Assembly: GCA_903932865.1 (NCBI GenBank)
Contig: CAIZHQ010000025.1
Coordinates: forward strand, 1-64,000
Source: an uncultured Burkholderiales bacterium
Lineage (GTDB): Bacteria > Pseudomonadota > Gammaproteobacteria > Burkholderiales > Burkholderiaceae_C
DNA length: 64,000 nt
Reading direction: 5' to 3'
This document shows positions 8,574-18,715 of the stretch, piece by piece (within the stretch, counting starts at the first letter, position 1; each line of letters begins with the position of its first letter). The translations under genes were made by a program, and so were the position numbers. The notes below the pieces were generated by a model, which saw only the letters and a program-made list of their open reading frames with translations, ran no database searches and was not told the DNA's origin.

Positions 8574-9880
8574 GGCTGAAGAGGTCTCAAGGGTGGATGT
8601 TCGGGCAAGGGGCGCATTCGGTGCAAGGCCATGCCATCGACCGCCAAGCGCCCCTGCCGCACCACGCTGCAGGCCGGGCGCTGGCCCAGCCAATAGGCGA
8701 GTTCTGCCACATCGCCTAAAGGCCACAGCACAAAATGGGCGGGGCAACCGACCGCAATGCGCCCGTGCGTGGCCTGCAAGCCCAGCGCCTGCGCGGCATG
8801 GCGCGTCACACCCGCCAAGGCCTCAGGCACTGTGAGTCGAAACAAGGTACACGCCATGTTGACCATCAGCAGCAAACTCAAGGCAGGGGACGTGCCCGGG
8901 TTGTGGTCGGTGGACACGGCCATGGGCACGCCCGCTGCGCGCAGTGCGGCAATCGGTGGCATGTGGGTGTCGCGCAGGGTGAAGTAAGCGCCGGGCAAAA
9001 GCACCGCCACGGTGCCCGCTTGCCGCATGGCGGCGATGCCTTCGGCGCTCAGGTGTTCGATGTGGTCGCACGACAGCGCGCCGAAACGTGCCGCCAGCGC
9101 CGAGCCGCCCATGTCCGACAACTGCTCGGCATGCAACTTGACCGGCAAGTCCAACGCTTGCGCCGCCTGAAAAACCTGCTCGGTCTGCGCCAGCGTGAAG
9201 CCGATGGTTTCGCAAAACACGTCCACCGCGTCCACCAGGCCTTCGGCCGCCAGCGCGGGCAGCATCTCTTCACACACGAGCCGGATGTAATCGTCACTGC
9301 GTCCGGCGTATTCGGGCGGCAGCGCGTGCGCCCCCAAAAACGTGGTGCGCACCGTCACGCCAAACACCTCGCCCAGACGACGGGCCACGCGCAGCTGTTT
9401 GCGTTCGTGCTCCAAGCTCAGGCCATAGCCCGATTTGATCTCGATGGCGCAAACGCCTTCGGCCAGCAAGGCTTGCAAACGGGGCACAGCGGCGTCGAAC
9501 AATTCTGCTTCGCTGGCCAGACGGGTGGCCTTGACGCTCGACACAATGCCGCCCCCGGCACGCGCCACCTCTTCGTAGCTGGCACCGGCCAGGCGCATGG
9601 CAAATTCGTTGGCGCGTTGGCCGCCATACACCAGGTGGGTGTGGCAGTCGACCAGGCCCGGGGTCACCAAGGCGCCTCGACCATCGCGCCGGGGCAGATG
9701 CCGGTAAGCATCTGGCAAATCGGCGTGCGCGCCCACCCAGGCAATGGCCCCTTGCTCGACCACGATGGCCGCGTCAGGCACGCCTGAAGCACCAGCGCCC
9801 AAGGCCTCAGGGGCCAGGTGCAGGGGGTGCCAGACGCCGTCGGCGCTGGGCAAGGCAGCCAAGTTGAAACCGTCGGTCAT
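8570..9880 (-). CDS. hutI: Imidazolonepropionase
   Basis: The start [20 protein letters not shown] at 9880 gives 436 residues; the longer track ORF only extends antisense-like sequence. Metal-binding amidohydrolase motifs are clear: [32 protein letters not shown] and [10 protein letters not shown]. It hydrolyses imidazolone-5-propionate to N-formimidoyl-L-glutamate in the cytoplasm. It lies 17 bases after hutU and overlaps hutG. The protein is slightly longer than typical HutI (about 405-420), mainly at the two ends. Confidence 0.95.
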   Translation of the reverse strand: MTDGFNLAALPSADGVWHPLHLAPEALGAGASGVPDAAIVVEQGAIAWVGAHADLPDAYRHLPRRDGRGALVTPGLVDCHTHLVYGGQRANEFAMRLAGASYEEVARAGGGIVSSVKATRLASEAELFDAAVPRLQALLAEGVCAIEIKSGYGLSLEHERKQLRVARRLGEVFGVTVRTTFLGAHALPPEYAGRSDDYIRLVCEEMLPALAAEGLVDAVDVFCETIGFTLAQTEQVFQAAQALDLPVKLHAEQLSDMGGSALAARFGALSCDHIEHLSAEGIAAMRQAGTVAVLLPGAYFTLRDTHMPPIAALRAAGVPMAVSTDHNPGTSPALSLLLMVNMACTLFRLTVPEALAGVTRHAAQALGLQATHGRIAVGCPAHFVLWPLGDVAELAYWLGQRPACSVVRQGRLAVDGMALHRMRPLPEHPPLRPLQP

Positions 9881-9897
9881 GGTCAGCCTCGCCGCAT

Positions 9898-11607
9898 TCA
9901 CTTGATCATGGGCAGCTTCAGCCCCTGCTTTTTGGCCGTGGCCACGGCCAGCTCGTAACCGGCATCGGCATGGCGCATCACGCCCGAGCCGCTGTCGTTC
10001 ACCAGCACACGCGCCAGCCGCTCGGCCGCCGCGTCGGTGCCATCGGCCACGATGACCATGCCCGAGTGCTGCGAATAACCCATGCCCACGCCACCGCCGT
10101 GGTGCAGGCTGACCCAGCTGGCGCCGCCTGCGGTGTTGAGCAAGGCGTTCAGCAGCGGCCAGTCGCTCACGGCGTCTGTCCCGTCTTTCATGGCTTCGGT
10201 TTCGCGGTTGGGACTGGCCACCGAGCCGGTGTCCAGGTGGTCGCGGCCGATCACGATGGGGGCTTTGAGTTCGCCGGTGCGCACCATCTCGTTGAAGGCC
10301 AGTCCGGCCAGGTGCCGCTCGCCCAAACCCAGCCAGCAAATGCGCGCAGGCAGTCCCTGAAAGCGGATGCGCTCACGCGCCATGTCCAGCCAGCGGTGGG
10401 TGTGTGTGTTGTTCGGAAACAGTTCCTTGATCTTGGCGTCGGTTTTGTAGATGTCTTCGGGGTCACCCGACAAGGCCACCCAGCGGAACGGGCCCTTGCC
10501 TTCGCAGAACATGGGGCGGATGTAGGCGGGCACAAAGCCCGGGAAATCAAACGCGTTTTTCACGCCATGGTCAAACGCCACTTGGCGGATGTTGTTGCCG
10601 TAATCCACCGTGGGGATGCCCATGGCTTGAAAGTCCAGCATGGCTTGCACCTGGGTGGCGCAGCCTTGCGACGCTTCGGCCTTCAGGCGGGCGTGTTGGG
10701 CGGGGTCGTGTTGGGCGGCTTTCCACTGTGCCACGGTCCAGCCCGGGGGCAGGTAGCCGTTGATCAGGTCGTGCGCCGAAGTCTGGTCGGTCACCAGGTC
10801 GGGGCGCATGCCGCCCGCCTGGGCGCGTCGCACCAGCTCGGGCAGGATGTCGGCCGCATTGCCCAGCAGGGCAATCGAGATCGCCTCTTTGGCGGCGGTG
10901 TGGTGCGCGATCAAGGCCAGCGCGTCGTCCAGGTCTTTGGCTTGCTTGTCCACATAGCGGGTGCGCAAGCGGAAGTCGATGCTGCTTTGCTGGCATTCGA
11001 TGTTGAGAGAACAAGCGCCTGCCAGCGTGGCCGCCAAGGGTTGTGCGCCGCCCATGCCGCCCAAACCGGCCGTCAAAATCCAGCGCCCGGTCCAGTCGTT
11101 GTGGTAGTGCTGGCGACCGGCTTCGACAAAGGTCTCGAACGTGCCTTGCACGATGCCTTGGGTGCCGATGTAAATCCACGAGCCGGCCGTCATCTGCCCG
11201 TACATGAACAGGCCCTTGCGGTCGAGTTCGTTGAAGTGCTCCCAATTGGCCCACTTGGGTACCAGGTTGGAGTTGGCGATCAGCACACGCGGCGCATTGG
11301 CGTGCGTCTTGAACACGCCCACCGGCTTGCCCGACTGGATGAGCAAGGACTCGTCTTCGTTCAGGTCTTTGAGCGAGGCCAAAATTTGGTCAAAGCACGC
11401 CCAGTCGCGCGCAGCGCGGCCAATGCCGCCGTAGACCACCAGGCTTTGTGGGTTCTCGGCCACTTCGGGGTCGAGGTTGTTTTGCACCATGCGGTAGGCG
11501 GCTTCGGTGACCCAGTTCTTGCAGGTCAGCGTGCTGCCGCGTGGGGCACGCACCACGCGGGTGGGGTCCAGGCGAGGGTCGATGCCGGAGTCGGTGGAGA
11601 GGGTCAT
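9898..11607 (-). CDS. hutU: Urocanate hydratase
   Basis: This 569-residue protein has the normal family length. The NAD-binding stretch [17 protein letters not shown] and the conserved [18 protein letters not shown] and [16 protein letters not shown] regions identify urocanase. It converts urocanate to imidazolonepropionate using tightly bound NAD+ as an electrophile. It stands between hutH (41-base gap) and hutI (17-base gap) in one operon. A 619-residue ORF on the opposite strand over this gene is a high-GC shadow. Confidence 0.97.
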   Translation of the reverse strand: MTLSTDSGIDPRLDPTRVVRAPRGSTLTCKNWVTEAAYRMVQNNLDPEVAENPQSLVVYGGIGRAARDWACFDQILASLKDLNEDESLLIQSGKPVGVFKTHANAPRVLIANSNLVPKWANWEHFNELDRKGLFMYGQMTAGSWIYIGTQGIVQGTFETFVEAGRQHYHNDWTGRWILTAGLGGMGGAQPLAATLAGACSLNIECQQSSIDFRLRTRYVDKQAKDLDDALALIAHHTAAKEAISIALLGNAADILPELVRRAQAGGMRPDLVTDQTSAHDLINGYLPPGWTVAQWKAAQHDPAQHARLKAEASQGCATQVQAMLDFQAMGIPTVDYGNNIRQVAFDHGVKNAFDFPGFVPAYIRPMFCEGKGPFRWVALSGDPEDIYKTDAKIKELFPNNTHTHRWLDMARERIRFQGLPARICWLGLGERHLAGLAFNEMVRTGELKAPIVIGRDHLDTGSVASPNRETEAMKDGTDAVSDWPLLNALLNTAGGASWVSLHHGGGVGMGYSQHSGMVIVADGTDAAAERLARVLVNDSGSGVMRHADAGYELAVATAKKQGLKLPMIK

Positions 11608-11648
11608 GTGGGCTCCTTGTGGGTGAAAAATGGGTGTCTAAAAGTCTT

Positions 11649-13193
11649 TCAGCGCACGCCGGGCAAATCAAGGGCCGAGCCGCTTTGCAGCAAGGCCCCG
11701 CTCTTGACCATGTCGATGGCCGCATGCAGGTCGGGCTGGATGTGGCGGTCGTCGTCCAGGCGCGCCACGCGTGTACGCAGCAAAGCCATGGCGGCGGCCA
11801 AAGGCGCGCTGGTGTGCAGCGGCGCATGAAAATCGCAGCCTTGGGCAGCGGCCATCCATTCAATGCCGATCACGGCCATGGCGTTGTCGGCCATGGGCAG
11901 CAGGCGACGGGCACCGTGCGCGGCCATGGACACATGGTCTTCTTGGTTGGCCGAGGTGGGGATGGAGTCGACACTGGCCGGGTAGGCGCGTTGCTTGTTT
12001 TCTGACACCAAGGCGGCCGCTGTGACCTGCGGGATCATGAAGCCTGAGTTCAAACCAGGCTTGGGTGTGAGAAAAGCGGGCAAGCCCGACAGCGCCGGGT
12101 CCACCAACATGGCGATGCGGCGCTCGGCCAAAGAGCCGATTTCGCAAATGGCCATGGCGATCATGTCGGCGGCAAAGGCCACGGGTTCGGCGTGGAAGTT
12201 ACCGCCAGACAAAGATTCATCGGTGTCGCTGAAGATCAGTGGGTTGTCGGACACGCCATTGGCTTCGGTTTCCAGCAACTGCGCGGCGTTGTGCAGCACA
12301 TCCAGGCAAGCGCCCATGACCTGCGGCTGGCAGCGCAGGCAATACGGGTCTTGCACGCGCTCGTCGCCTTGCAGGTGCGAGGCACGGATGGCGCTGCCGC
12401 TGAGCAATTGGCGCAGGGCCTCGGCGGTGGCGATCTGTCCCCGGTGCTTGCGCAGGCGGTGGATGCGGGCGTCAAAAGGCGCGTCCGACCCCTTGGCCGC
12501 ATCGGTGGCCAAAGCGCCGGTGAGCAGGGCCGACTGGAACAGGCGCTCGGCCTCGAACAAACCCGCCAAGGCGTTGGCGGTGGAAAACTGCGTGCCGTTG
12601 AGCAGGGCTAAACCTTCTTTGGGCCCCAGCGCCACCGGGGCCAGGCCCACGCTGGCCAATGCTTGCACGGCGGGCATGCGGCCTTGGGGGGTGTCGGCAT
12701 CGCCCACGCCGATCATCACCGCTGTCATGTGGGCCAGCGGTGCCAGATCGCCCGAAGCGCCCACCGAGCCCTGACCGGGCACCACCGGGATGATGCCTTG
12801 GGCCAGCATGGCTTCGAGCAAGGCCAGCGTGGCCGGGCGAATGCCCGAAGCACCTTGGGCCAAGCTGGCGATTTTCAAAGCCATCATGAGCCGGGTGATG
12901 GCCACCGGTGTGGCCTCGCCCACACCCGCCGCGTGCGAGAGCACGATGTTGCGTTGCAAGGTCTCCAGGTCTTCGGCCGGAATGCGCACGCTGGCCAGCT
13001 TGCCAAAGCCGGTGTTGATGCCGTACACCGGCGCGCCCTTGGCCACAATGCGGGCCACGCTGTTGGTACTGGCCTGCACGGCGGCGGCGCAGGCTGAGTC
13101 CAACGTGGGTGTGGCGCCCCGGTAAATGGCGCACCAGTCGGCCAAAGGCACCTGGCCGGGAATGAGTTTCAAAAATGGGGGCGTCATGCGCAT
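11649..13193 (-). CDS. hutH: Histidine ammonia-lyase
   Basis: This 514-residue protein carries the Ala-Ser-Gly triad that forms the MIO cofactor, within [15 protein letters not shown], plus [11 protein letters not shown] and the [14 protein letters not shown] motif. It removes ammonia from histidine to give urocanate, the first step of the pathway. It follows hutC by 43 bases. Start ATGs are available at residues 1 and 3 (MRM); either is possible. Confidence 0.96.
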   Translation of the reverse strand: MRMTPPFLKLIPGQVPLADWCAIYRGATPTLDSACAAAVQASTNSVARIVAKGAPVYGINTGFGKLASVRIPAEDLETLQRNIVLSHAAGVGEATPVAITRLMMALKIASLAQGASGIRPATLALLEAMLAQGIIPVVPGQGSVGASGDLAPLAHMTAVMIGVGDADTPQGRMPAVQALASVGLAPVALGPKEGLALLNGTQFSTANALAGLFEAERLFQSALLTGALATDAAKGSDAPFDARIHRLRKHRGQIATAEALRQLLSGSAIRASHLQGDERVQDPYCLRCQPQVMGACLDVLHNAAQLLETEANGVSDNPLIFSDTDESLSGGNFHAEPVAFAADMIAMAICEIGSLAERRIAMLVDPALSGLPAFLTPKPGLNSGFMIPQVTAAALVSENKQRAYPASVDSIPTSANQEDHVSMAAHGARRLLPMADNAMAVIGIEWMAAAQGCDFHAPLHTSAPLAAAMALLRTRVARLDDDRHIQPDLHAAIDMVKSGALLQSGSALDLPGVR

Positions 13194-13236
13194 GGCTTAT
13201 TCAGCAAACAAGGGGTGAGCTGCAGGGTGAAGGGCA

Positions 13237-14031
13237 TCAGGTCGAGATCGGGTTGCCGCTGGCGCTGTAGCGGCTGCCCAGGCGGTAGCGGCTGGCGGGG
13301 TGCAGGCAGCGCACCAAGGTCACGGGTACGCCCTGCGTCCAGGTGCGGCGGGTCAAGAGCAAACAAGGCTCGGCCGCGTCCATGTGCAGGCGTTGGGCTT
13401 GCTCGGTGGTGGGCAGCACCGCATCGACCACATGCTCGATTTCGTCAAAAGGCACAGTGCGCACCAGAAACTCAGAAGGCTGCTGCTGGGTGAAGTCTTG
13501 CTGGGCAAAATCGGGCACCACTTTTGGGTTGACAAAGCGGTCTTCCAGTTGGATGGGCACGCCATCTTCCAGGTGCACGCACACCGAATGGAACACCGAT
13601 TCGCCCGTGCGCACGTTCAGCGCGGCCGCCACTTCCAGGGTGGCGGCGACACGCTCGACCACCAGCATTTCGCAGGCGTAGTCGTGACCGCGTTGGCGAA
13701 TCTCGCTGGCCAGATTGACGATTTGCAGCAAGGTCGATTGCGGTTTTTGCTCGGCCACGAAACTGCCCACACCGGCCACGCGCACGATGCGCCCTTGGCC
13801 TACCAGTTCGCGCAAGGCCCGGTTCACGGTCATGCGCGACATGCCAAATTGCGCGACCAGCTCGTGCTCTGAAGGCAGGCGGTCACCTGCACGCAAGCTG
13901 CCGTCCTGGATTTTGCGGGCGATGTGGTCCTTCACCTGCTGGAAAAGGGCCACGGGCTCGCCCGTCAGGGTTTGGGGCCTACGGGCGGTGCGGTGTCGCT
14001 GATTGATGGCGGACGTTGCAGTGCGGGTCAT
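13237..14031 (-). CDS. hutC: GntR-family histidine utilisation repressor
   Basis: The ATG at 14031 (MTRTATSAINQRHR) is chosen over a TTG at 14052, giving 264 residues. A winged helix lies near residues 30-95 (DRLPSEHELVAQFGMSRMTVNRALRELVGQGRIVR). A UTRA ligand domain follows, with EDRFVNPKVVPDF and LLLTRRTW, as in HutC. HutC represses the hut genes until urocanate accumulates. It sits inside the operon between the transporter genes and hutH. Two matching palindrome-like sites upstream of the operon are candidate operators. Confidence 0.93.
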   Translation of the reverse strand: MTRTATSAINQRHRTARRPQTLTGEPVALFQQVKDHIARKIQDGSLRAGDRLPSEHELVAQFGMSRMTVNRALRELVGQGRIVRVAGVGSFVAEQKPQSTLLQIVNLASEIRQRGHDYACEMLVVERVAATLEVAAALNVRTGESVFHSVCVHLEDGVPIQLEDRFVNPKVVPDFAQQDFTQQQPSEFLVRTVPFDEIEHVVDAVLPTTEQAQRLHMDAAEPCLLLTRRTWTQGVPVTLVRCLHPASRYRLGSRYSASGNPIST

Positions 14032-14079
14032 GAGGGAGTCTTCAAAGCGCAAAAACCGGGGTGTCCAAGTGCGATGCGC

Positions 14080-14862
14080 TCAATGCCTGTCCGTGGCCAT
14101 GGCTTCGGCCCGGATTTCTTCGGTCAGCTGCGCCTTCAAGGCCATGAACTCGGGCGAGGTCTTGATCGTGTAATGGCGGGGGTGCGGAAAGTCCACCGCC
14201 AACTCGGTCTTGATGCGGCCGGGGCGGGCACTGAACACCGCCACGCGGTTGGCCATGAAAATCGCCTCGTCGATGTCGTGCGTGACGAACAGCACGGTTT
14301 TTTGCGCCGACTCCCAAATGCCCAACAGCAGCTCTTGCATCAGCACGCGGGTCTGGTTGTCCAGTGCGCCAAAGGGCTCGTCCATCAACAAAATTTTGGG
14401 GTCGTTGGCCAGCGCCCGCGCAATGGCCGTGCGCTGCTGCATGCCGCCTGACAATTGTTTGGGGAAGTGCTGTTCAAACCCGCGCAGGCCCACTTTGGCG
14501 ATGAAGTCATCGGAGCGTTCTTTTTGTTCGTGCTCGGGCATGCCGCGTTCGCGCAGGCCAAAGCGGATGTTTTGCTCCACGGTCAGCCAGGGGAACAGCG
14601 TGTAACTCTGGAACACCATGCCTCGATCGGCACCCGGGCCTTGCACTGGCACGCCGTCCAGCAGCACCTGGCCGGTGGTGGGCTGATCGAGCCCCGCCAC
14701 GATCCGCAGCAAGGTCGATTTGCCGCAACCCGAAGGGCCGAGGATGGTGACGAAATCGTTTTCGCGCACCTCGAAATTCACCGGGGTGAGGGCCTGCGTG
14801 GCTTGTCCTTTGGGCGAGGTGAAGACGCGCGAGACGCCTTGGATTGACAGTTGGCTGCTCAC
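14080..14862 (-). CDS. ABC transporter ATPase, NitT/TauT type, in hut operon
   Basis: This 260-residue ATPase has Walker A GPSGCGKSTLL, the signature LSGGMQQRTAIARAL, Walker B ILLMDEPFGALD and the switch histidine in VTHDIDEA. It resembles TauB/SsuB/NrtD ATPases. Its start overlaps the permease stop by four bases (ATGA). Placement in the hut operon suggests uptake of histidine, urocanate or a related imidazole compound; the substrate cannot be read from the sequence. Confidence 0.9.
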   Translation of the reverse strand: MSSQLSIQGVSRVFTSPKGQATQALTPVNFEVRENDFVTILGPSGCGKSTLLRIVAGLDQPTTGQVLLDGVPVQGPGADRGMVFQSYTLFPWLTVEQNIRFGLRERGMPEHEQKERSDDFIAKVGLRGFEQHFPKQLSGGMQQRTAIARALANDPKILLMDEPFGALDNQTRVLMQELLLGIWESAQKTVLFVTHDIDEAIFMANRVAVFSARPGRIKTELAVDFPHPRHYTIKTSPEFMALKAQLTEEIRAEAMATDRH

Positions 14863-15692
14863 AGTGAACTCCAGGCAAACAGGCGGCGGTTGAGTGCCTT
14901 GAAGGCAAAGTCCGATACCAAGCCAATCAGGCCGATGACGATGATGCCAAAGATGATCTGGCCGGTGTTGAGCAGCGCCTGGCTGTCGGTGATCATGTGG
15001 CCAATGCCCGACGATGAACCGATCAATTCGGCCACGATCACATAGGTCCAGGCCCAGCCCAGCACCAGACGCAAAATTTCGGCGATCTCGGGTGCGGCAC
15101 CCGGAATCAACACACGATTGACGATGCCCGAAGGCGTGGCACCCAGGGTGTAGGCGGCTTCGACCAGGTCACGCCGCGCTGCGCCCACGCACACCGCCAC
15201 CATCAGCACGATCTGGAACACCGAGCCGATGAAAATCACCAACACTTTTTGCAGCTCGCCAATGCCCGCCCACAAAATCAGCAAGGGGATGAAGGCCGAG
15301 GCGGGCAAATAGCGGCAAAAGGACACAAAGGGTTCCAGGAAGGCCTCTACCCCTTTGTGCGCGCCCATCGCAATGCCCAGCGGCACGGCGATCAGGCTGG
15401 CCAAAATGAAGCCGGCCAGCACCCGCCAAATCGTCATGGCGATGTCGTGGGAAAAATTGAATTCGGTGAACAAGAGGATGGCCTCTTGCACCATGGTCAC
15501 CGGGCTGGCCAAAAAGGTGGGCGAGACATAACCGCCCAGCGTGAAAAACGCCCATGCGGCAAAAAACAGAATGAAAAAACCGATGCCCAGCAACCACCGC
15601 GACTGCGCGCGCACCGGCTCCAGCGGGGCCAGTGCGCGGCGGCGTGGCCGCACAGCGATCGATGGGTTCGAAGTCGGGTGTGCGCTGGCCAT
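14859..15692 (-). CDS. ABC transporter permease, NitT/TauT type, in hut operon
   Basis: The start at 15692 (MASAHPTSNPSIAVRPRR) lies four bases after the binding-protein stop and is preferred to the ORF start at 15719, which would overlap it. The 277-residue protein has about six membrane segments. The EAA-like loop EAAYTLGATPSGIVNRVLIPGA is the site that docks the ATPase. It belongs to the BPD_transp_1 family (SsuC/TauC-like) and works with the flanking binding protein and ATPase. Confidence 0.9.
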   Translation of the reverse strand: MASAHPTSNPSIAVRPRRRALAPLEPVRAQSRWLLGIGFFILFFAAWAFFTLGGYVSPTFLASPVTMVQEAILLFTEFNFSHDIAMTIWRVLAGFILASLIAVPLGIAMGAHKGVEAFLEPFVSFCRYLPASAFIPLLILWAGIGELQKVLVIFIGSVFQIVLMVAVCVGAARRDLVEAAYTLGATPSGIVNRVLIPGAAPEIAEILRLVLGWAWTYVIVAELIGSSSGIGHMITDSQALLNTGQIIFGIIVIGLIGLVSDFAFKALNRRLFAWSSL

Positions 15693-15696
15693 GGCT

Positions 15697-16662
15697 TTAC
15701 TTGATGAAGCTGGTGTCAAACATGGCGTTGAAGTCGGTGGGTGCCCTGCGGATCACACCGGCTTCCAGCAAGATGGCGGCAGCGTCCTTCATGAAGCTTT
15801 GCAATTCACCAGCAAAGAACTTCTGGTTGGCCGCTTTGTCTTGCCAGCGCAGGAAGGACGATGATTTGGCAAAAGCCTCGCCGGTTTGCCTCACGGCTGC
15901 GCCCATGATCTCGTTGGATTTGACCGGGTCGGTCTTGATCATCTCCAGCGCATCAAAGTACGCGTTGGCCAGGCTTTGCGCGGCCTTGGGGTTGGCCTTG
16001 AGCCAATCAGGGGCGCAGCCTACCGTGTCCATGACCATGGGGTAGTCAAGTGTGGTGGCCAAAATCTTGCCGGCCTGGGGGTTGCTGCGCACGGTGGACA
16101 AATAGGGCTCGTAGGTCATGGCCGCATCGTTCTGGCCGGCCACAAAGGACTGGGCCGCCGCCTGGGGTGACAAGGTGACAAGCTTGACGTCTTTCATGCT
16201 CATGCCGTTTTTGTTGAGCATCCAAGCCAAGCCGAAATAGGGCGCCGTACCGGGCGCATCCACGCCAATGCTTTTGCCCTTGAGGTCAGCAAAATTGTTG
16301 ATGTTGCCGCGCACGGCAATGCCATCGGCCCCAAACGACTTGTCGAGCTGAAAGATCTGAACGATGGGCACGCCATTGGTGTTCCAAGCCACATGCGTTT
16401 CCACCGTGGTGGCGGCGCACTGGATGGCTTTGGAGGCCAGGGCCAGGTGGCGGTCTTTCTGGGGAATCATTTTGATGTCGACCTCCAGACCGTGTTTTTT
16501 GAACAAACCTGCTTTGTCGGCCAGGGTCAGCGGAGCAAAGCCCGTCCATCCCGACATGCCCAGGGCCAGTTTGACCTCCTGGGCTTGTGTGTGAAATGAC
16601 AGGCTGGCCGTGAGCGCACCGGCCAGGATCAGCGAGGCGAATTTGACGTTTGATTTGCGCAT
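15697..16662 (-). CDS. ABC transporter substrate-binding protein, first gene of hut operon
   Basis: This 321-residue protein has a signal peptide (MRKSNVKFASLILAGALTAS, cleavage near HTQAQ) and an NMT1/SsuA-like fold: SGWTGFAPLTLADKAGLFKKHG, then DLKGKSIGVDAPGT and DAAMTYEPYLS. A strong AAAAAGGAG ribosome site precedes the ATG. As the first gene of the transporter-hutCHUIG run, it is probably controlled by HutC and binds a histidine-pathway compound in the periplasm. That ligand is an inference from position. Confidence 0.88.
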   Translation of the reverse strand: MRKSNVKFASLILAGALTASLSFHTQAQEVKLALGMSGWTGFAPLTLADKAGLFKKHGLEVDIKMIPQKDRHLALASKAIQCAATTVETHVAWNTNGVPIVQIFQLDKSFGADGIAVRGNINNFADLKGKSIGVDAPGTAPYFGLAWMLNKNGMSMKDVKLVTLSPQAAAQSFVAGQNDAAMTYEPYLSTVRSNPQAGKILATTLDYPMVMDTVGCAPDWLKANPKAAQSLANAYFDALEMIKTDPVKSNEIMGAAVRQTGEAFAKSSSFLRWQDKAANQKFFAGELQSFMKDAAAILLEAGVIRRAPTDFNAMFDTSFIK

Positions 16663-16755
16663 GAAGGAACTCCTTTTTGTTGATCAAGCCCGCTTGACAT
16701 GGCCGCAAACGGCACCGACAAGCAGGCAAAAAGCCACCACCACCACCCCGTTCAA

Positions 16756-16769
16756 CTTGTATAGACAGG
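16756..16769. promoter_or_regulatory. Candidate HutC operator 1
   Basis: CTTGTATAGACAGG is a near-palindrome about 95 bases upstream of the hut operon start. It resembles the HutC site I recall from pseudomonads (CTTGTATGTACAAG), with 11 of 14 positions equal. The minus-strand TATACA inside it could be a -10, so binding would block transcription. Confidence 0.55.
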
Positions 16770-16888
16770 ATGGTGCCAAAAGAAAAAGCTGCCCGCGTGC
16801 AGGAAACAACATCTCTCCCAACATCCGCACCAGCAATGAGCATTATGAGGTTCTCAGCCCCAAAAGGCATCGGGAATTGCACCATCTT

Positions 16889-16902
16889 GCTGTCTATACA
16901 AA
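16889..16902. promoter_or_regulatory. Candidate HutC operator 2
   Basis: TTTGTATAGACAG on the minus strand repeats the 12-base core TTGTATAGACAG of operator 1, in opposite orientation and about 130 bases away. Two such identical cores in one 285-base gap are unlikely by chance and could allow looped repression. Confidence 0.5.
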
Positions 16903-16947
16903 TAGGTGTTAAGAGTGGCCATTGCACACAGCAAGGCGTGTGCCAGT

Positions 16948-17751
16948 TCACACCGCGTAACCGGGTGACACCTTGTCGGCCAGGCGCAGCATGGCCGGCC
17001 ATTCTTTCCAGCCCAGCGGGCTGCGCCCCTCGGGGTATTCGCGCAGCGCGGCCTGGTTGAAGCCCAAGCGGCTGATTTGCTCGGCCACACCGTCCGGCGG
17101 AAAGTTCAATTCTTGCCCGCAGGCCATCGCGTCCAGCTGGGCCTGGCAGGCTTTTTCAAGGTGCCACATGCTGCTGAAAGCTTCGGCCACCGTGTAGCCC
17201 ACCACCAGCGTGCCGTGGTTGCGCAAGACCATGACCATGTGGTTGCCCAGATCGCTGGCCAGGCGCTCGCGCTCTTGCAGATTCACAGCCAAGCCCTCTG
17301 ACTCGTGGTACGCCACTTTGCCGTGGAACATCATGGCGTGCTGGCTCAGCGGCAGCAGGCCGCACTTGAGCATCGAGATCGCCATGCCGGCACGGGTGTG
17401 CAAATGCAGCACGCAATGGGCATCGTCGCGCGCCGTGTGAATGGCGCTGTGGATCACGAATCCGGCACGGTGCACGTCGTGCGGGCTGTCGTCCACCTTG
17501 TTGCCATCGCTGTCGATCTTGACCAGGCTCGACGCCGTGATTTCGTCAAAAGACCAGCCAAAGGGGTTGATCAGGTAATGCTGTGTGCCCGGCACCCTGA
17601 GCGAAATGTGGGTGTAAATCAGGTCGGTCCAGCCGTGGTGCGCCACCAACCGGTAGCAAGCGGCCAGGTCAATCCGGGCCTGCCACTCTTGGGGCGACAT
17701 GTGGGCGGGCGCTGGGCCGCGGGTGGCGTGCAGATCGGTCAGTGGTGTCAC
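16948..17751 (-). CDS. Class II aldolase/adducin family protein
   Basis: This 267-residue protein is a clear member of the class II aldolase fold: GWTDLIYTHISLRVPG, NPFGWSFDEITASSLVKID, the zinc-ligand motif HLHTRAGMAIS, and LRNHGTLVVG. Relatives include fuculose-phosphate aldolase and 3-oxo-tetronate phosphate decarboxylases, but many members act on unknown substrates. It lies 111 bases downstream of the Crp/Fnr regulator on the same strand, so both may belong to one transcript facing away from the BMC locus. It could supply or consume a sugar-derived aldehyde, but no direct evidence ties it to the shell. Confidence 0.85.
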   Translation of the reverse strand: MTPLTDLHATRGPAPAHMSPQEWQARIDLAACYRLVAHHGWTDLIYTHISLRVPGTQHYLINPFGWSFDEITASSLVKIDSDGNKVDDSPHDVHRAGFVIHSAIHTARDDAHCVLHLHTRAGMAISMLKCGLLPLSQHAMMFHGKVAYHESEGLAVNLQERERLASDLGNHMVMVLRNHGTLVVGYTVAEAFSSMWHLEKACQAQLDAMACGQELNFPPDGVAEQISRLGFNQAALREYPEGRSPLGWKEWPAMLRLADKVSPGYAV

Positions 17752-17862
17752 GTTGGGGCTCCGGAAAAAACGCGGGCTGCGCTCAAGCGAAAAGGCTATT
17801 TCACTGTATCAGGCAAGGCAGTGAAAGCTGAGCCACAAGTGACCACCTGCGGCAAAGAGCGC

Positions 17863-18606
17863 TCAGCGCAGCGGGGCCTGGCGCAGCAAAACAATGTTGC
17901 GGTAGCCCAGGCGGATCAGGCCTTCCTCCTGAAAATGCCGCAGCTGCTGGTTCACCCGCTGACGCGAGGCAGAGGCGGCTTGGGCCAGGTCGGACTGGCT
18001 CACGCGCAGCATCACGCCATCGGGCACGGCCACGCTGTTGAATTTGGCAATGCGCTCTAATGTGGCCCACACGCGTTGCTCGAGGCTGTGCATGCTTTGA
18101 TCGGCCAGCGTGTCCAACAGATGATTGATGCGCAGGCCGAGGATGCGCAGCAAATCCACCGCCACCACCGGATCGCGGGTGATCAGGTCAACCAAGCGGT
18201 TGCGCTCGATGTGCAGTACCTGCGTGGTGCCCACGGCCACCAGATCGGCAGGGTAGGTGGTTTCTGCGAACACCGAGCTCAAGCCCGAAATTTCGCCAGG
18301 CAGCATCCAGCGCAGCAAGTGCTCTTCGCCTTCCGGGGTGGTCACGCTCACGCGCAAACGCCCTTTGACCAGCAGCAAGGCGGTCGACGTGGCTTGGCCC
18401 CGGCTGAGCACCACTTGTCCTTCGGTCCATTCGCGCAGCACGCCCACGCTGTGCAAGGCTTTGGCGGAGCGGGCCGTCAATGCGGCGTTCTCTGCCCAAA
18501 CTTTGGTGAACACGTCGGCATCGAGCGCTTTGTATGCTGGCTGGCGCACTGTGCGCTGCTTGGTATTGAAAGGACGGATGGGCGGCAAAGGCATGGTGTC
18601 TTTCAT
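17863..18606 (-). CDS. Crp/Fnr-family transcriptional regulator beside the BMC locus
   Basis: This 247-residue protein has an N-terminal cyclic-nucleotide-like beta-barrel (VVLSRGQATSTALLLVKGRL, LRWMLPGEISGLSSVFAET). A Crp-type HTH follows near residues 195-240 (VSQSDLAQAASASRQRVNQQL, EEGLIRLGYRNIVLL). It contains no cysteine, so it cannot hold an FNR-type iron-sulfur cluster; an allosteric ligand or cyclic nucleotide is more likely. It is divergent from the ABC-TauD-BMC operon. The shared gap contains an Fnr-box-like site, so it is the natural candidate regulator. Confidence 0.88.
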   Translation of the reverse strand: MKDTMPLPPIRPFNTKQRTVRQPAYKALDADVFTKVWAENAALTARSAKALHSVGVLREWTEGQVVLSRGQATSTALLLVKGRLRVSVTTPEGEEHLLRWMLPGEISGLSSVFAETTYPADLVAVGTTQVLHIERNRLVDLITRDPVVAVDLLRILGLRINHLLDTLADQSMHSLEQRVWATLERIAKFNSVAVPDGVMLRVSQSDLAQAASASRQRVNQQLRHFQEEGLIRLGYRNIVLLRQAPLR

Positions 18607-18642
18607 TCTGCGGCGAAAAGTTTTTTTGAGTGCTTTCCCCTA

Positions 18643-18664
18643 AATTGTCACATCAGAAACAATT
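18643..18664. promoter_or_regulatory. Inverted repeat in the regulator/BMC divergent gap
   Basis: AATTGT and ACAATT are exact inverted arms separated by ten bases, 37 bases from the regulator start codon. This is the geometry of a dimeric operator, probably for autoregulation. The function is inferred. Confidence 0.4.
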
Positions 18665-18701
18665 CGTGGCCTCTGGGGGCCATTAAATCTGGGCACCGAG
18701 C

Positions 18702-18715
18702 TTGACGGTGATCAA
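18702..18715. promoter_or_regulatory. Crp/Fnr-box-like site upstream of the BMC operon
   Basis: TTGACGGTGATCAA fits the family consensus TTGAT-N4-ATCAA at nine of ten positions and ends 25 bases before the binding-protein start codon. The adjacent Crp/Fnr-type regulator is the likely binder. Confidence 0.5.

Noticed and set aside
9970-11829. 619-residue ORF opposite hutU
   Set aside because: It is antisense to a complete urocanate hydratase; composition (His/Gln/Val/Gly-rich without fold motifs) is that of a high-GC shadow frame.
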